DNA of 64,000 nt from Enoplolaimus lenunculus (lineage: Eukaryota; Nematoda; Enoplea; Enoplida; Thoracostomopsidae), in contig JASANG010000108.1 in the NCBI GenBank assembly GCA_030248215.1, positions 39,096-103,095 on the forward strand, in the 5' to 3' direction. The notes under the pieces were generated by a model that searched no databases, had not been told where the DNA came from, and worked only from the letters and a program-made list of their open reading frames with translations. Below are positions 12,801 through 21,559 of the stretch, piece by piece (the first letter of the stretch is position 1; the number at the start of each line of letters is the position of its first letter). Position numbers and translations under genes: made by a program.

Positions 12801-15800
12801 ATTTTTTATGCCGGATACGTATAGTACCATGGTTCTGACAAGTTGTACCTAGCTCTAAATCAAAGGGGTTGGCCAAAAACACAACGCCCGGTGGTGTATT
12901 TTGCATCATTTGGAACGCCAAGAATTGGATACTCTTGTATCATGCACTGTTGATGTTATAAATTTATATGTCGCAAATTTCTTACATTCATGGCAAATTT
13001 TGTTGTATTTAAGGAATGGTGGTCTATTCTACGTATGAAATCAGTTACTTCAAGTTCTGTCAAAGCTTTTAAAGGCTAAATTTACGTCTTGGATGTATGT
13101 TAAGTTGTAAAATAATGGTGATTTGACTTTATTTGCAAACCTCGTATATGTTGCGTGTTCGTAACACTTTGTGTCATATTTTGGCCCTTGTAAAGATCAG
13201 GGGCGGAACGTTTTTCTGTGAGACTAGAAAAGCGTAAGTTTAAGTTTCAGACTAAATTTTTTGCTTGGCTTAGGCACAGGTTCAGGCTTAGGCTTAGGAA
13301 TATGCTCATTCTTACGCTTAGGCTCAGGCTTATGCGGGGTTTACGTTATAACTGGGCAGCCTGGAACACGTTTTTGCCTATTACAACAACGGGTGTCCGG
13401 AGGCTAAGGCTTAGGAACATGTTTATAATACTGTTCCGCTTCAGTTCTTTGCATTGGCTCATATTTCAGACATATTTGTCATAAAACTTTTATGAAGCAT
13501 ACTGAAGTCTATTTAATTTGCTTATTTCTTTCCAAGTGTCAAAAATTTAAGACATATAAGAGTATTACAATTTAAAATCAAGAATTCGAAACAAAAGTAC
13601 CTCATAACCCAAATTTTCCATCACTTCCGGCGCAACAATATACGGCGAAGTGGTCGATGCAACTGGAGTTGTTGTTGTTGTTGTCGTTGTTGTTGACGCA
13701 GTCGAAGCAGGCAACATCGAATCAAAATCAGGAATTGACGGCAGAGCTAAGCATAGTCGAGATACTCGACGGCAAACGCAGGGCGAATAAATTTTCGGTA
13801 TGGCGTTTGGGCTGCGAAATTTAGACGTCGCGTTTTGAAAAGAAATGCTTCGTTTGAACGGGCAGTGACCGTTTGCAGTACACGATGAACAATAGCGGGG
13901 AGTCCATTGCTGAGCGAGATAACAAGGCCAGCGTCGAAGTCGATTGTGATCGTAGAAACAAACACATTGATTCCGCCACCGTGTTCCTATAATAAGTATT
14001 TGCTCCTGCACTATACATACATACATACATATGTAAACATATATATGTATGTATGTATATACACATATATTCTACATGTGCACAGGACCAATGTAAAGAA
14101 CAGGGGTGGAACAATATGTATTATAAGCATATCCCTAAGCGTAAGCCTGAGCGCAAGAATGGGCACATTCCTATTCCTAAGCCAAAGCCTAAGCCTAAGC
14201 CTAAGCGTAACGAAGAGCATATTTCTAAGCATAAGCCTAAGGCAAGCAAAAAAATAAAGTCCGAAGCGTAAGCTTACTCTATTCTAGTCCCACAGAAAAA
14301 CGTTCCGCCCCTGATCTTTACATGGACCGTAATCAGAATGTCAAACGTTGGCAAACATCAGATTGCACCAGACAACTTTTACCTGCAGCATAAGATATGT
14401 TGGTTCGTTGCGATACTGGTTCACAGTAGAGTTGAATGTCACAATCACACTGTGCTCGTAGCGGTTGATACCGACCAGCATCCGGTGGCAGAATTTTTTC
14501 TACCGTCGCATTGTGAATTTGGTCAAATTTAATTAAAATCGGTTCGCTGGGTACAAAATCGAGATATTTCGAGCTGGTGTAAGGCACCCGTGAGACAAAC
14601 GTCGTAGCGTCCGAAACCATTGTTCGTGCCCGAGTCGAAGTTGACGATTGGTTCGTTGACCGTCGGGGAACTCGGAATCGAAACGGTTTCAAATTTGGTT
14701 TTAAACTCATATGTTGAGACAAGTTCAACTGCCGTTCAAGCAATACATGATTTTGAAGGTAATCAAGTTGAAACTTATCAGTGACACTATTAATATCTGA
14801 GTTTCTTGACAATAATTGCAGTTGTGGATGATTCCGATACGATTGGTTATATGGTGGAAATATAACAAAGTACAATTGTCCAATAGAAAACTGATCAGTT
14901 ATTACAGAATTCGCGTTCGGCCAATGAACGCTGCGTTTATGTCGTTTAAGAGTTGTTCGCTGGAGCTGCGAGGCGACCTTGTTGCGGGTATGAATCACAT
15001 TTTGACTCGTTGCATAATCCGGCTTATCGCGTATATGGGCGTTCGCAGACTGATATATGACCAGCTAAAAGTCGGTTAACTGAACAACTTTATTTGCTTG
15101 AACCAGATTTGTGTCTCCAGGTGTTGTTTGGTTCAACAAAATATAATTATTTCATTTTTTAGGCGAAATCAAACCAAAATGTGAAATTGCTTCTTACGAA
15201 TGCTAGCGAAAATCTACTTAGAAGTAGAGGTTATCCGTTGATTTTGATGGAGACAGACTATTCAATTAGGTGCTTGACGCTTAACCCCTTCTCACATTGA
15301 GTTGCCTATAGGCAACTAAGCGCAGTGTATATACGTTAAATAATGTATATCGCACTGTGTTTAACAATTGCAACACGTATACATAGTACTAAATCACCAC
15401 AAGACGTGAGATCACCCCTCGGGTTCAAGGGTCAAGCTCCTACAGCTGAGCGGTGATGGTATACGCCTCCCACTCCTGTCACCCGAGTTCGAATCCTAGC
15501 ATAAAAGTAGGTCTCAGAGGAAATAGAAAATATTCATGTGAGAAAGGGTTAAAAACAAGGCCGACGTCTTTTGGAGATTTTGCACTACTACTTACGTATA
15601 CGATACGTTTATATATATACCCGTTCACTGTTTGCAATTAGTTGCGCAGCATTTAATATATGCAGTCAAGGGTTGACTGCCAAAAATGTGCTAAATAAAT
15701 ATTAACTGCTTAAGGTCTATATTGTGAACTTAACTTGCAGTTGCAATAAATGCTACGTTTGGGAATACGGACAAAGAATGCATCTACGCTCACAACTGCG

Positions 15801-18114
15801 GCCAATGTAAAGAACAGGGGCGGAACAGTATTATAAGCATATACCTAAGGCTAGGCCTAAGCCAACGCCTAAGCCAAGCAAAAAATAAGTCTAAAGCTTA
15901 AACTTACTCTATTGCAGTCCCACATAAAAACGTTCCGCCCAGTGGCGGATCCAGGATCTCAAAAAGGGGGGGTGCAAAATATTACAGGTAATAAACTTAT
16001 TTTTGACCCTCACACAAACCACGAACTATTGCCATAAAATTGCTATATAATTTTTGTCGAGATGCTGTTGGGGGGGGGCACGGCCGGGGTGCCCCCCCAC
16101 GGATCCGCCATTGGTTCCGCTCCTGATATTTACATGGGCCACAACTGCTAACCTGTTCATTGACGTTACCAAATCCTGCAACTGAACTTTGCTTGTATGG
16201 GTTCAAATTGCAAACTGTGACAGCTGGAAAATCGACTTGTTCAAATTTAATCTGTCAAACAAAAAATTTGTGTTTCAAATTTTCAATTTAAACCCAATTT
16301 CACATTTGTACCTTACTACTAGCAATATGGGTTTATACAAATCACAGAGTTGATGTTAAAACTCAAAATGAGTGCAATCCATTCAGAATTCTGCTCCGCT
16401 GAATTTAAGATTTTCAGAACTCAGGTTTCGGAGTGGATTCAACGCATTCTGAGTTAAATTTATCAATTCACTCGGCATTAACTCAACTCAGAGTGAGTTA
16501 ATGTTTGCTGTTATTAATTCGGAAACAATTAACTCGCTATCTTAACCTATTCATTGATTCATCGTTATTTACAGTGTACCTTCTGATGATTGACCACCCA
16601 GCGAAAATTGTGGTCCATGTTAAATACAGGGGTCAGCCCATTAACGAGATCGGCGATCTTTACACTGTAAGTTTCAGTGAGTTGATTTTAACTCAGAATG
16701 AGTTGAATCACTCAGTCTAAGTTAAGGACTATCAGAACTGAAAATTTTGAGTTGATTCAAATCATTCTGAGTTAATTTATCAACTCACCCAGAGTTAACT
16801 CAACTCATAGTGAGTTAATATATATACTGATATTAATTCAGAAATAACCAACTCGCAAGCTGGATTGATTAATCAACTCACTGGACTTTACAGTGTAGAA
16901 ACTGGGAGTTTCAAGTTTAGGCTTAGAATTACGATCAGTCTTAGGCTTGATCGCCACTTCAACTTAGGATTAGGAATATGCTTAGTGCGCAGGCCATTAA
17001 CAAATTAGCATGAGCCAAACTGTAAGCAGTGCTTCAAAATAACGCCTGCTAAGAGTTACAGAATTTCCGCAACGATTTGATGATTTCTATGGAGCGAAAA
17101 TTTGCGAAGACCGTCCTAAGTGTATATTTGCCGTTTGTGCCCATAATCCTATAGTCGAGTAAGTTTCATTTACCGTAGGCTAAAAGCGTTTCGCAACGCT
17201 GCCGTTTGCGGACATATAATACCAGGCTTAATTTAGAGTCAAAATTAAATTTTATAAAACAGAAATGTACTCTGTAAGAAATGGTGAGTCAAATTGACTC
17301 CCTCCGAAATAGGCTCTACAGGACTACACAAACTGAGTCAAATTCGACTCCGCCAGAGTCAAACGTGCGATTCTGCGAGTCAAACTTGATTCTATTGGAG
17401 TCTAATTTGACTCAGTTTGTGTAGTCCCGTAGAGCCTATTTCGGAGAGAGTCAATTTGACTCACAATTTTTTGCAGTGTACATTTGTTTGCGTCCGTGAA
17501 GTACTATTAACTCTTCGCTCTCGTACATGAGAAACCATTTTCACAACTACGTCAGTTACCTTTATATCGACAATTGTATCAAACCGTAAATATCTGGACA
17601 ACATCAGAAAAAATTGAATCGCAAACAGTACAACGCAAGTCAAAAACACTACCGTCCAAAACAGGCCACGTTTATAATGCGATCGGCCGGACGGCGGCAG
17701 TCGGCTTCGATGTCTTCCAAACGCGCCTCCGGCCGCAGCAAATTTGGCTCGCTGGCGACTATCTCGACGATGATGTGCGATTGCTCTGCCGATATATGGA
17801 ACACCATGGCATGAGGTTATTTTGGCGAAATCGGTCAAAATTTGTTGAACACTTCGAGGTTGTTGGGGCAAAAATACTGGCGCAAGCTGGGCGGCACGAG
17901 GCCCTAAGCCAAGACTAAGGGTGACACTAATTTGAGCGGTTAGAAGTTGGATGTTGTTGCGTAGGATCGCCATCGATTGTTGCCGTCGCAATGGTGGATC
18001 GTTTCGTCGCCGAGATGATGAAAAGCGACGGCGTCGCCGAAATCGTGCTGGTGACGAAGTGAGTGACGTCATTCGGCGAACTGTTGTATCGGATGAAACC
18101 GAAGATGACGTCAT
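810..18114 (-). CDS. degenerin / DEG-ENaC sodium channel subunit, MEC-4/MEC-10-like, 14 exons
   Basis: Amiloride-sensitive cation channel subunit of the plasma membrane; relatives form touch-sensing channels in nematode neurons. Exons (minus strand): 18114-17560, 16251-16153, 15049-14383, 13986-13601, 11899-11742, 11587-11487, 10620-10460, 7989-7885, 6991-6877, 5516-5441, 4359-4302, 3710-3667, 2742-2667, 1874-810. Phases agree at every junction and the total is 3,666 bases (1,221 residues plus stop). Visible motifs: His-Gly gate motif (residues 103-104), TM1 (about 151-172), FPAVTVCNLNPYK in exon 2, a cysteine-rich loop with CVCFYD and WPC in exon 4, GNCYTFN (633-639), GLRVLWDVN and EYPFPDTFG in exon 7, YRLPYPYGNC, GCHRMC and CGCADPR, CNCRQPC, then NLMADFGG and TM2 with the GVS filter (884-886). 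The Ala before DFGG aligns by inference with the MEC-4 'd' site. The roughly 315-residue cytoplasmic tail, rich in Ser, Thr and Pro, is much longer than in MEC-4. Least certain are the start codon, the exon 3 acceptor and whether the tail is spliced. Confidence 0.95.
1906..2045 (-). mobile_element. family A element, short copy in degenerin intron 13
   Basis: Starts GGCCCATGTTGAGAACAGGA and ends GTTCCGGTTCTGTTTTATAAATGGG, imperfect copies of the family A terminal repeats. A few AAGCCT units and the conserved AAGCTTAAGCTTACTCTATT block lie between. It is about 30 bases upstream of the last coding exon. Confidence 0.65.
3326..3574 (+). mobile_element. family A element in degenerin intron 12
   Basis: Left end GGCCCATGTAAAGATCAGGG and right end CTGTTCTTTACATTGGCC form inverted repeats. 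The interior has TTAGGC and TTACGC units in two blocks separated by an AATATGCTCATTC spacer, the standard family plan. Confidence 0.75.
3872..4063. mobile_element. family C long inverted-repeat element
   Basis: Nearly a full palindrome. The left arm has GAGTCAAATT, GAAATAGGCTTTTCCTGAC and ACACAAACTGAGTC; the right arm repeats them inverted and ends ACAGTGTA. Foldback MITE in degenerin intron 11; other copies at 11919, 17268, 18163 and 39690. Confidence 0.75.
4128..4262. repeat. family D element fragment (GAGTTGA repeat)
   Basis: Begins CACTGTAAATTTCAGAGAGT and carries the CAGAATGAGTTGA and GTTGATTAATCAACTCG words of family D. Only one half is clear. It lies 39 bases from degenerin exon 11. 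Confidence 0.5.
4425..4690 (-). repeat. tRNA-like SINE copy, inverted
   Basis: Matches the units at 21560-22610 in reverse. It includes the inverted B box (GGGGATCGAACTC), GGATCCTTAAG, and the A-box region ending CCACTGCCCCACAC, then the GTCGACTATATGTGTCGAC and CATGTCTCATATGTTTAC words. A tRNA-derived short interspersed element in a degenerin intron. Confidence 0.6.
5155..5425. mobile_element. inverted-repeat element with tRNA-like core
   Basis: Ends CCCTTTCTC... and ...GTGAGAAAGGGTTA are inverted repeats. The interior has TGTTTAACAATTCTAACATA, a GACGTCAGAGCCC block and GGGGTTCGTATGC, a B-box-like stretch. It aligns by eye with 15283-15555 and with a copy ending at 52305. Confidence 0.5.
5545..5965. 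mobile_element. family F element (CCCTAATAAGAGTCC type)
   Basis: Carries AATAAGAGGGGTCCCATTTTG, ATTGTAGCGCATAAAAGACT, GAACTTTAAAGCGTACTTA, GGCGGAGGGCGGGTTGAAAA and CCTCTCGAGAGGCCAAA in the order seen in the copies at 32990, 34230, 37845 and 45367. No coding frame. It lies in degenerin intron 9. Confidence 0.6.
6110..6590. mobile_element. family I element (ACCGGAAGT ends)
   Basis: Left end CCAGGGTACAACCGGAAGTG; right end AGTATCCGGTCGCACCCTGTA, an imperfect inverted repeat. The interior shares ATATCTGCAATAG and TGCAAAATTATGC with the copies at 10912 and 19085. Confidence 0.55.
6710..6853 (+). mobile_element. family B inverted-repeat element, short copy
   Basis: Left end CCATGTTACTTTTAGGAAGG and right end CCGTAAAAGTAACATTGGCC are inverted repeats. 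Between them: GGGTCTGTAAAAGAGTAGG, CTAGACTACATTTT and three TTAGGC units. It lies 24 bases from degenerin exon 9. Confidence 0.7.
7164..7372 (+). mobile_element. family A element, well-preserved ends
   Basis: Left end GCCGATGTATAGAACAGGGC and right end GCCCTGTTCTATACATGGGC are near-perfect inverted repeats. The TTAGGC blocks lie between the AGTTTAAGCTTTAGACTAA box and a diverged CTTGTCTATAAGC spacer. Confidence 0.8.
8637..9570. repeat. element with five tandem TATGCAAAT units
   Basis: Five imperfect units, each with TATGCAAATTA, AGCTAACT, CAATTATCGGTTTTGGAGG and CACCCAAAAACC, start near 8698, 8852, 8991, 9165 and 9333 (spacing 139-174). A block AAAATCGGTTCAGCCGTTCC plus GGACAGAC triplication follows. 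The outer ends carry GAGCGAAGCTCG and its inverse CGAGCTTCGCTC. It sits between AATA-rich tracts in degenerin intron 7. Confidence 0.65.
9571..9895. repeat. (AAAT)n low-complexity tract
   Basis: About 325 bases of imperfect AAATAAAT with GTAAATAAAT variants. A shorter tract of the same kind is at 8603-8637, so the tandem-octamer element lies between two AAAT tracts. Confidence 0.85.
10305..10443 (+). mobile_element. family B element, truncated at a splice donor
   Basis: Left end CATGTTACTTTAAGGGGCGT is clear and TTAGGC-like units follow. The right terminal repeat is missing. The sequence stops about 16 bases short of degenerin exon 7 (10460), so the intron begins almost directly with element sequence. 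Confidence 0.6.
10912..11300. mobile_element. family I element
   Basis: Left end AAGGGTGCAACCGGAAGTGG; right end CATCCGGTTGTACCCTGC. The interior shares TTTTAGCAAATATCTGCAATG and CGGCAATTCTTTCTT with 6110-6590. It lies in degenerin intron 6. Confidence 0.6.
11919..12112. mobile_element. family C element against exon 5
   Basis: Inverted arms with CACTGTAAAAAATTG..., GAAATAGGCTTTTTCTGGC and the mirror copy ending ATGCAGTGTA. Only 19 bases separate it from the first base of degenerin exon 5 (11899), so the acceptor sequence is squeezed between element and exon. Confidence 0.75.
12511..12657 (-). mobile_element. family A element, short copy
   Basis: Left end AATGTATAGAACAGGGGCGG; right end CCACCCCTAATCTTTACTCGGGCC. 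The core has four AAGCCT units and the AGTCTAAAAAACTTAATCTTACG block. Confidence 0.7.
12686..12950. mobile_element. family E inverted-repeat element
   Basis: Ends GATTGCATGATACTCTTTAAC... and ...ACTCTTGTATCATGCACTG are inverted. The core has GGGGTTGGCCAAAAACACAACG, as in the copies at 29488, 46425 and 51732. It lies in degenerin intron 4. Confidence 0.6.
13188..13460 (+). mobile_element. family A element carrying a foreign insert
   Basis: Left end GGCCCTTGTAAAGATCAGGGG; right end ACTGTTCCGCTTCAGTTCTT. The second TTAGGC block is interrupted at about 13333-13400 by TGCGGGGTTTACGTTATAAC and following bases, which match the ends of the family H element at 20157-20842. Confidence 0.7.
14013..14080. 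repeat. (TACA)n/(TATG)n microsatellite
   Basis: TACATACATACATACATATG followed by ATATATGTATGTATGTATAT in degenerin intron 3, just upstream of exon 4. Confidence 0.85.
14088..14328 (-). mobile_element. family A element in degenerin intron 3
   Basis: Left end CCAATGTAAAGAACAGGGGT; right end CCGCCCCTGATCTTTACATGG. AAGCCT/AAGCGT units occur in two blocks. A frame reading Lys-Pro repeats through this copy is a by-product of the repeat. Confidence 0.8.
15283..15555. mobile_element. inverted-repeat element with tRNA-like core, best copy
   Basis: Starts TTAACCCCTTCTCACATTGA and ends TCATGTGAGAAAGGGTTAAAA. In the middle GCTGAGCGGTGATGGTATAC and GAGTTCGAATCC resemble the A and B boxes of a tRNA. Probably a non-autonomous DNA element that captured a tRNA gene fragment, or a SINE with folded ends. 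Confidence 0.55.
15801..16141 (-). mobile_element. family A element with nested insertion
   Basis: Left end GGCCAATGTAAAGAACAGGGG; right end CCTGATATTTACATGGGCC. It is split at about 15941-16116 by a different element with ends AGTGGCGGATCCAGGATC and CACGGATCCGCCATTGG. A related end sits at 38875 (CTAGCGGATCCAG). The pair lies 12 bases from degenerin exon 2. Confidence 0.75.
16340..16900. mobile_element. two family D elements, head to tail
   Basis: Copies at about 16340-16580 and 16662-16897 have GTTGATTTTAACTCAGAATG and TGATTAATCAACTCACTGG in inverted arms, the second ending TTTACAGTGT. Both lie in degenerin intron 1. Confidence 0.65.
17268..17481. mobile_element. family C element after degenerin exon 1
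   Basis: Foldback arms AAATTGACTCCCTCCGAAAT... and ...TCGGAGAGAGTCAATTTGAC, ending GCAGTGTACA. It starts 78 bases downstream of the exon 1 donor. With the copy at 18163 it brackets exon 1. Confidence 0.75.
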
Positions 18115-18162
18115 TATCGGTTGTTTTACACATATATCGCCACGATTCAGCGATTATTGATT

Positions 18163-18322
18163 GGTGAGTCAAATTGACTCTCTCCGAAATAGGCTATTCG
18201 ACACTACACAAACTGAATCAAATTCGACTTCGCCAGAGTCAAATTCGACTCAGCCAAGTCGCTCAGTGAGTCAAATGTGACGCTGGTGGAATCGACTTTG
18301 ACTCAGTTTAAATCACAGTGCC
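18163..18322. mobile_element. family C element upstream of the degenerin start
   Basis: Left arm GGTGAGTCAAATTGACTC...GAAATAGGC; a shorter right arm ends GACTCAGTTTAAATCACAGTG. It begins 48 bases upstream of the proposed start codon at 18114, so it lies in the promoter or 5' leader. Confidence 0.65.
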
Positions 18323-18834
18323 AAAACACTTAAATTTAAACATTAAGCATTTGCTATTGCGCACGGCAATATTGTAGAAAAATGTTTAACTGAAAATTGC
18401 GTTCCAACCAGGGGCTGTTTTATAATGTAAATTGAAATTAAAAAAACCAAAAAATTGAAATATAAAAGTTTCAAAGATGGTTTATTTTTCTGCCAATGTA
18501 ATTGAGGCATGCAAAAATATTCGCCATGTTTTCTAATTAACAAAAATAACGGATTCATATAAATTTGTGTAAGATTTTGCATACCTAAACGTTGTGAATT
18601 GTGCTTCGAAAAAACGGAACTTCCGGTATTATTGTAACAGAAGTGGAAACGAACATCGATTAACGGAAAAGAAACGGATATCCGGTTACACCCTGGCTTG
18701 TATAAACCGTGCTGCGTCCGGAATGAAGGAAACAGGCTCACAAAAACACGGTTAATCGGAGAATATATATTCACCCAAAAAACTAATTGAAAATTGTTTC
18801 ACTAAGGTTTGAATTAAGATCTCTAGATATGAGC
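18323..18834. other. intergenic, no gene seen
   Basis: AT-rich DNA upstream of the degenerin gene. It includes AAACGGATATCCGGTTACACC at about 18670, a family I end. I see no coding frame with support. Confidence 0.5.
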
Positions 18835-18995
18835 CTATTTTTAAGCTTAAGCCTAAGCCTAAGCCTAAGCCTAAGCCTAAGCCTAAGCCTAAAGCCTAAG
18901 CCTAAGCCTAAGCAAAAAAAATTAGTCTAAAGCTTTAAACTGACTCTATTATAGCCCCTCCGGAAAACGATCCGGCCCTGTTCTATACATGGACC
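18835..18995 (-). mobile_element. family A element with the longest TTAGGC tract
   Basis: Holds about eleven consecutive AAGCCT units at 18849-18913 with one extra A, then AGTCTAAAGCTTTAAACTGAC and the right end CCGGCCCTGTTCTATACATGG. The left terminal repeat is not recognisable. Confidence 0.75.
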
Positions 18996-19084
18996 CATGC
19001 AGCTGATATAAAACCATGATGAATTTTCCTCAATTTTACTCCGCTTTTCTAAAGTTTCCGAGTATTCTCATATATATGTTACCG

Positions 19085-19460
19085 CTTAGCTCCAGGGGTC
19101 CACCCGGAAGTCTGCCTCTAACTCCGGCTCTGGCAGAAACTCACCCTCATAACTTGTGCCGGAGGTTCCGGCAATTTCGGTGGCGAAATTATGCAAAATT
19201 TTACAATATACTATTTGTTTTGTGCGGTTTTTGTCAGCTTTTGGTACCATTGCGAAGAACAAATTGTTTAAGATTTTGCAAAAAAATTAGCCTGAATTTA
19301 ACATTTTACAGATATTTGCTAAAATTTAGCGAATTAATCATTTTAAGCACTTAATTTCACATCACCTCCGGCTTCACCTCCAGCTTCATCTCAGGCTCAA
19401 GATCCGGAATCTTTTGTTGACCTCCGGTCCGGTATTTTTCACCTCCGGTTGCACTCTGCC
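19085..19460. mobile_element. family I element
   Basis: Left end GGGGTCCACCCGGAAGTCTG; right end CACCTCCGGTTGCACTCTGCC. The interior CCGGCAATTTCGG and CAGATATTTGCTAAAATTTAG matches other copies in reverse. Confidence 0.55.
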
Positions 19461-20156
19461 TGTTGACACCATCTTAGCAACAAGTCTTGTGTCGTTCAAT
19501 CTCCCTAAATTGTAATCATCGAAATTAATATTTTCAAGTTTCTTAAAAGCACAACAACTGCGCTAAATTTGTAGACGCATATTTGTCAGTTTCAAAATAC
19601 ATGGGCCCGTTTATTGTTCCGTAATCAGTCTTTTTTGAAATTCCCTAAATATACTTGGTACATCTGCACACAGTTTCCACAGATTCAACAGTATTAAAGC
19701 ATGAAACCTTGCAACGTTTACACTTTAGGTGTAGGCGTAGGAATACGCTTTAATCTACCGTTACGCCCCAAGAAGTAACATTAGCCGGCCAACCTATGGA
19801 AACAAACATTCGTGTCCCGGTGCTAATAAAATTGAAATAAAAAAATGCAATCAAATGACGTAAACCTGATTTTTCACGTACACAGTGTATACATTTTCTC
19901 TACGCAATATGTCTTTGGGGACTTATATTCTCAGGTTCCCATAAAAGTATCAGCTATACAAACAGTGGCGTTTGCTTAGATGTCGATTGGTGCTCAAAAG
20001 TTTCATGGATCAAAACACGCTGACATGCTTTAGTTTCTTGAGTAAAACCATAAATACACGTCATCTGAGATAACGTTTATAGCTATTGAAGCATTGAAGC
20101 ATTTAGATAAGTTTCATAAAAAGCGGAACAAAAATGTCAGATCAGTTATACATGAA
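19461..20156. other. intergenic with a family B fragment
   Basis: A family B right end (GAATACGCTTTAATCTACCG then AAGTAACATTAGCC) lies at about 19715-19785. The rest is AT-rich and shows no supported gene. Confidence 0.5.
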
Positions 20157-20842
20157 TGCGGGGTTCACTTTGTAAAACCGCGGCAGCTTGGAACACGTTT
20201 TGTCCCAACAGACTATTGAGTAACATTTTGTCTGCTTTTATAGACCCAATGTCGTATTCAAAAATTATTTTTCTGCTATTAACATGTGTGGGTCAACTTT
20301 TGATTTTCAATATCATATTCGTGGTATTGTCTGCGAATATCATAATATGATATATTTTCAAATGTCTGCATACTTGACGTAACATACCCAAATTGTGATG
20401 CGGAATATCATATGATACTGGAATTTGAAATTTGAATTTTTGATTTCTGAAGCTGTAGTTCTAAACGATTTTGTGTTGGAAACGATTTGCTGGCGCGTAT
20501 TTTATATTTAAAGCACAGCTGTGCATCTGCCGTCCAAGTTTTTATTCATTTATTAGCACCCAAAGATTACTCTGTCCCGCTGACTATCATATGATTTTCG
20601 TTGAAATTTTGGAATATCATATAATATTCGCATAAATGTCTCACAGTATCACGTGACATACCGACTCTTGTACACATTGATCGTTTGATCGTTTAAGAGC
20701 GGTGGTTTATAAGCTAATGTATATGACATTAGTGTTTTGTCTGTTGACCCGATAAGAGCACGAATTTTAACGTTAACTTCGAATAAACATGAGACAAACC
20801 GTGTCCGTCTGCCCCGGTTATAACGTGAACCCCGCATTACAT
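20157..20842. mobile_element. family H inverted-repeat element, about 690 bp
   Basis: Left end GCGGGGTTCACTTTGTAAAAC; right end GGTTATAACGTGAACCCCGC, inverted. The interior has four ATCATATGAT-like palindromes within AATATCAT contexts, matching 47815-48310. No transposase frame is visible, so it is non-autonomous. Confidence 0.65.
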
Positions 20843-21559
20843 GCGTATTGTTTTAATTCTGAAACAGAGCCACAGAACTACATTCAACTTTGTTCATCTA
20901 AAAAATAATCGAATGTTTCATATGCACGCAGTATTTAAAATGAAACATTACATCCCAGATCTGAAATGTATTAAAAATCTGCGGAACTCTTGCCCGTAGC
21001 CAGCTCAACAGACAAGGAGGCCAAAACAGTTTAAGGAGAGGCACTGGAGCAGTTTTGCATTAATTCCAGTTTTAGGTTATATTTTCTAGGGGGCCAAAAA
21101 GTTTCCATAAACGCTGAGTCTCCCTCCGGCTACAAACTTGGTTTGAATTTTACTTTAAAACTTTATAAACAGCAGCTGTCAACGGGCCGATAAGATTGCT
21201 TTTATTGCAAAACGTGAGTAGCACCTGTCACCTGTTGGTGATGGATCTTCTAAATTTGAACCAGTAAAAATGAGTTTATTTAATCCGTGCGTTTTCGGCA
21301 TTTGATTTGTTGTAGAAATTTATAGATCAGCACTTACAATATTTCATTAGTTTGAAAACCTACCGCTAACAGGTCAAAGTTAAGTTGTTATTACGCATTT
21401 GTGGATTACGGTTATGCACCTAAATTAGTTAGCTAGTCGTAGTACATTTTTAGTGGAGAGTAGAGCTGTCCTGTGCATATTGACGAGACCATTGACCAGG
21501 CATCTGTTTTGCGTCAAGTTCTCGATGAATTTTTTACCTCTACCTTTTATTGCAGGGAA
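20843..21559. other. intergenic, no gene supported
   Basis: Contains a short repeat piece GGGGGCCAAAAAGTTTCCATA near 21090, also seen near 23255 and 40945. A 71-codon open frame at 21473 has no recognisable homology and runs into the SINE array. Confidence 0.4.

Noticed and set aside
14053-14271. Open frame with a Lys-Pro repeat (KPKPKPK)
   Set aside because: It is the AAGCCT repeat of a family A element read in one frame, so it is not a gene.
18841-18913. Chromosome end (telomere)
   Set aside because: The TTAGGC tract is only about 70 bases, is flanked by the family A element's own sequence, and genes continue on both sides.
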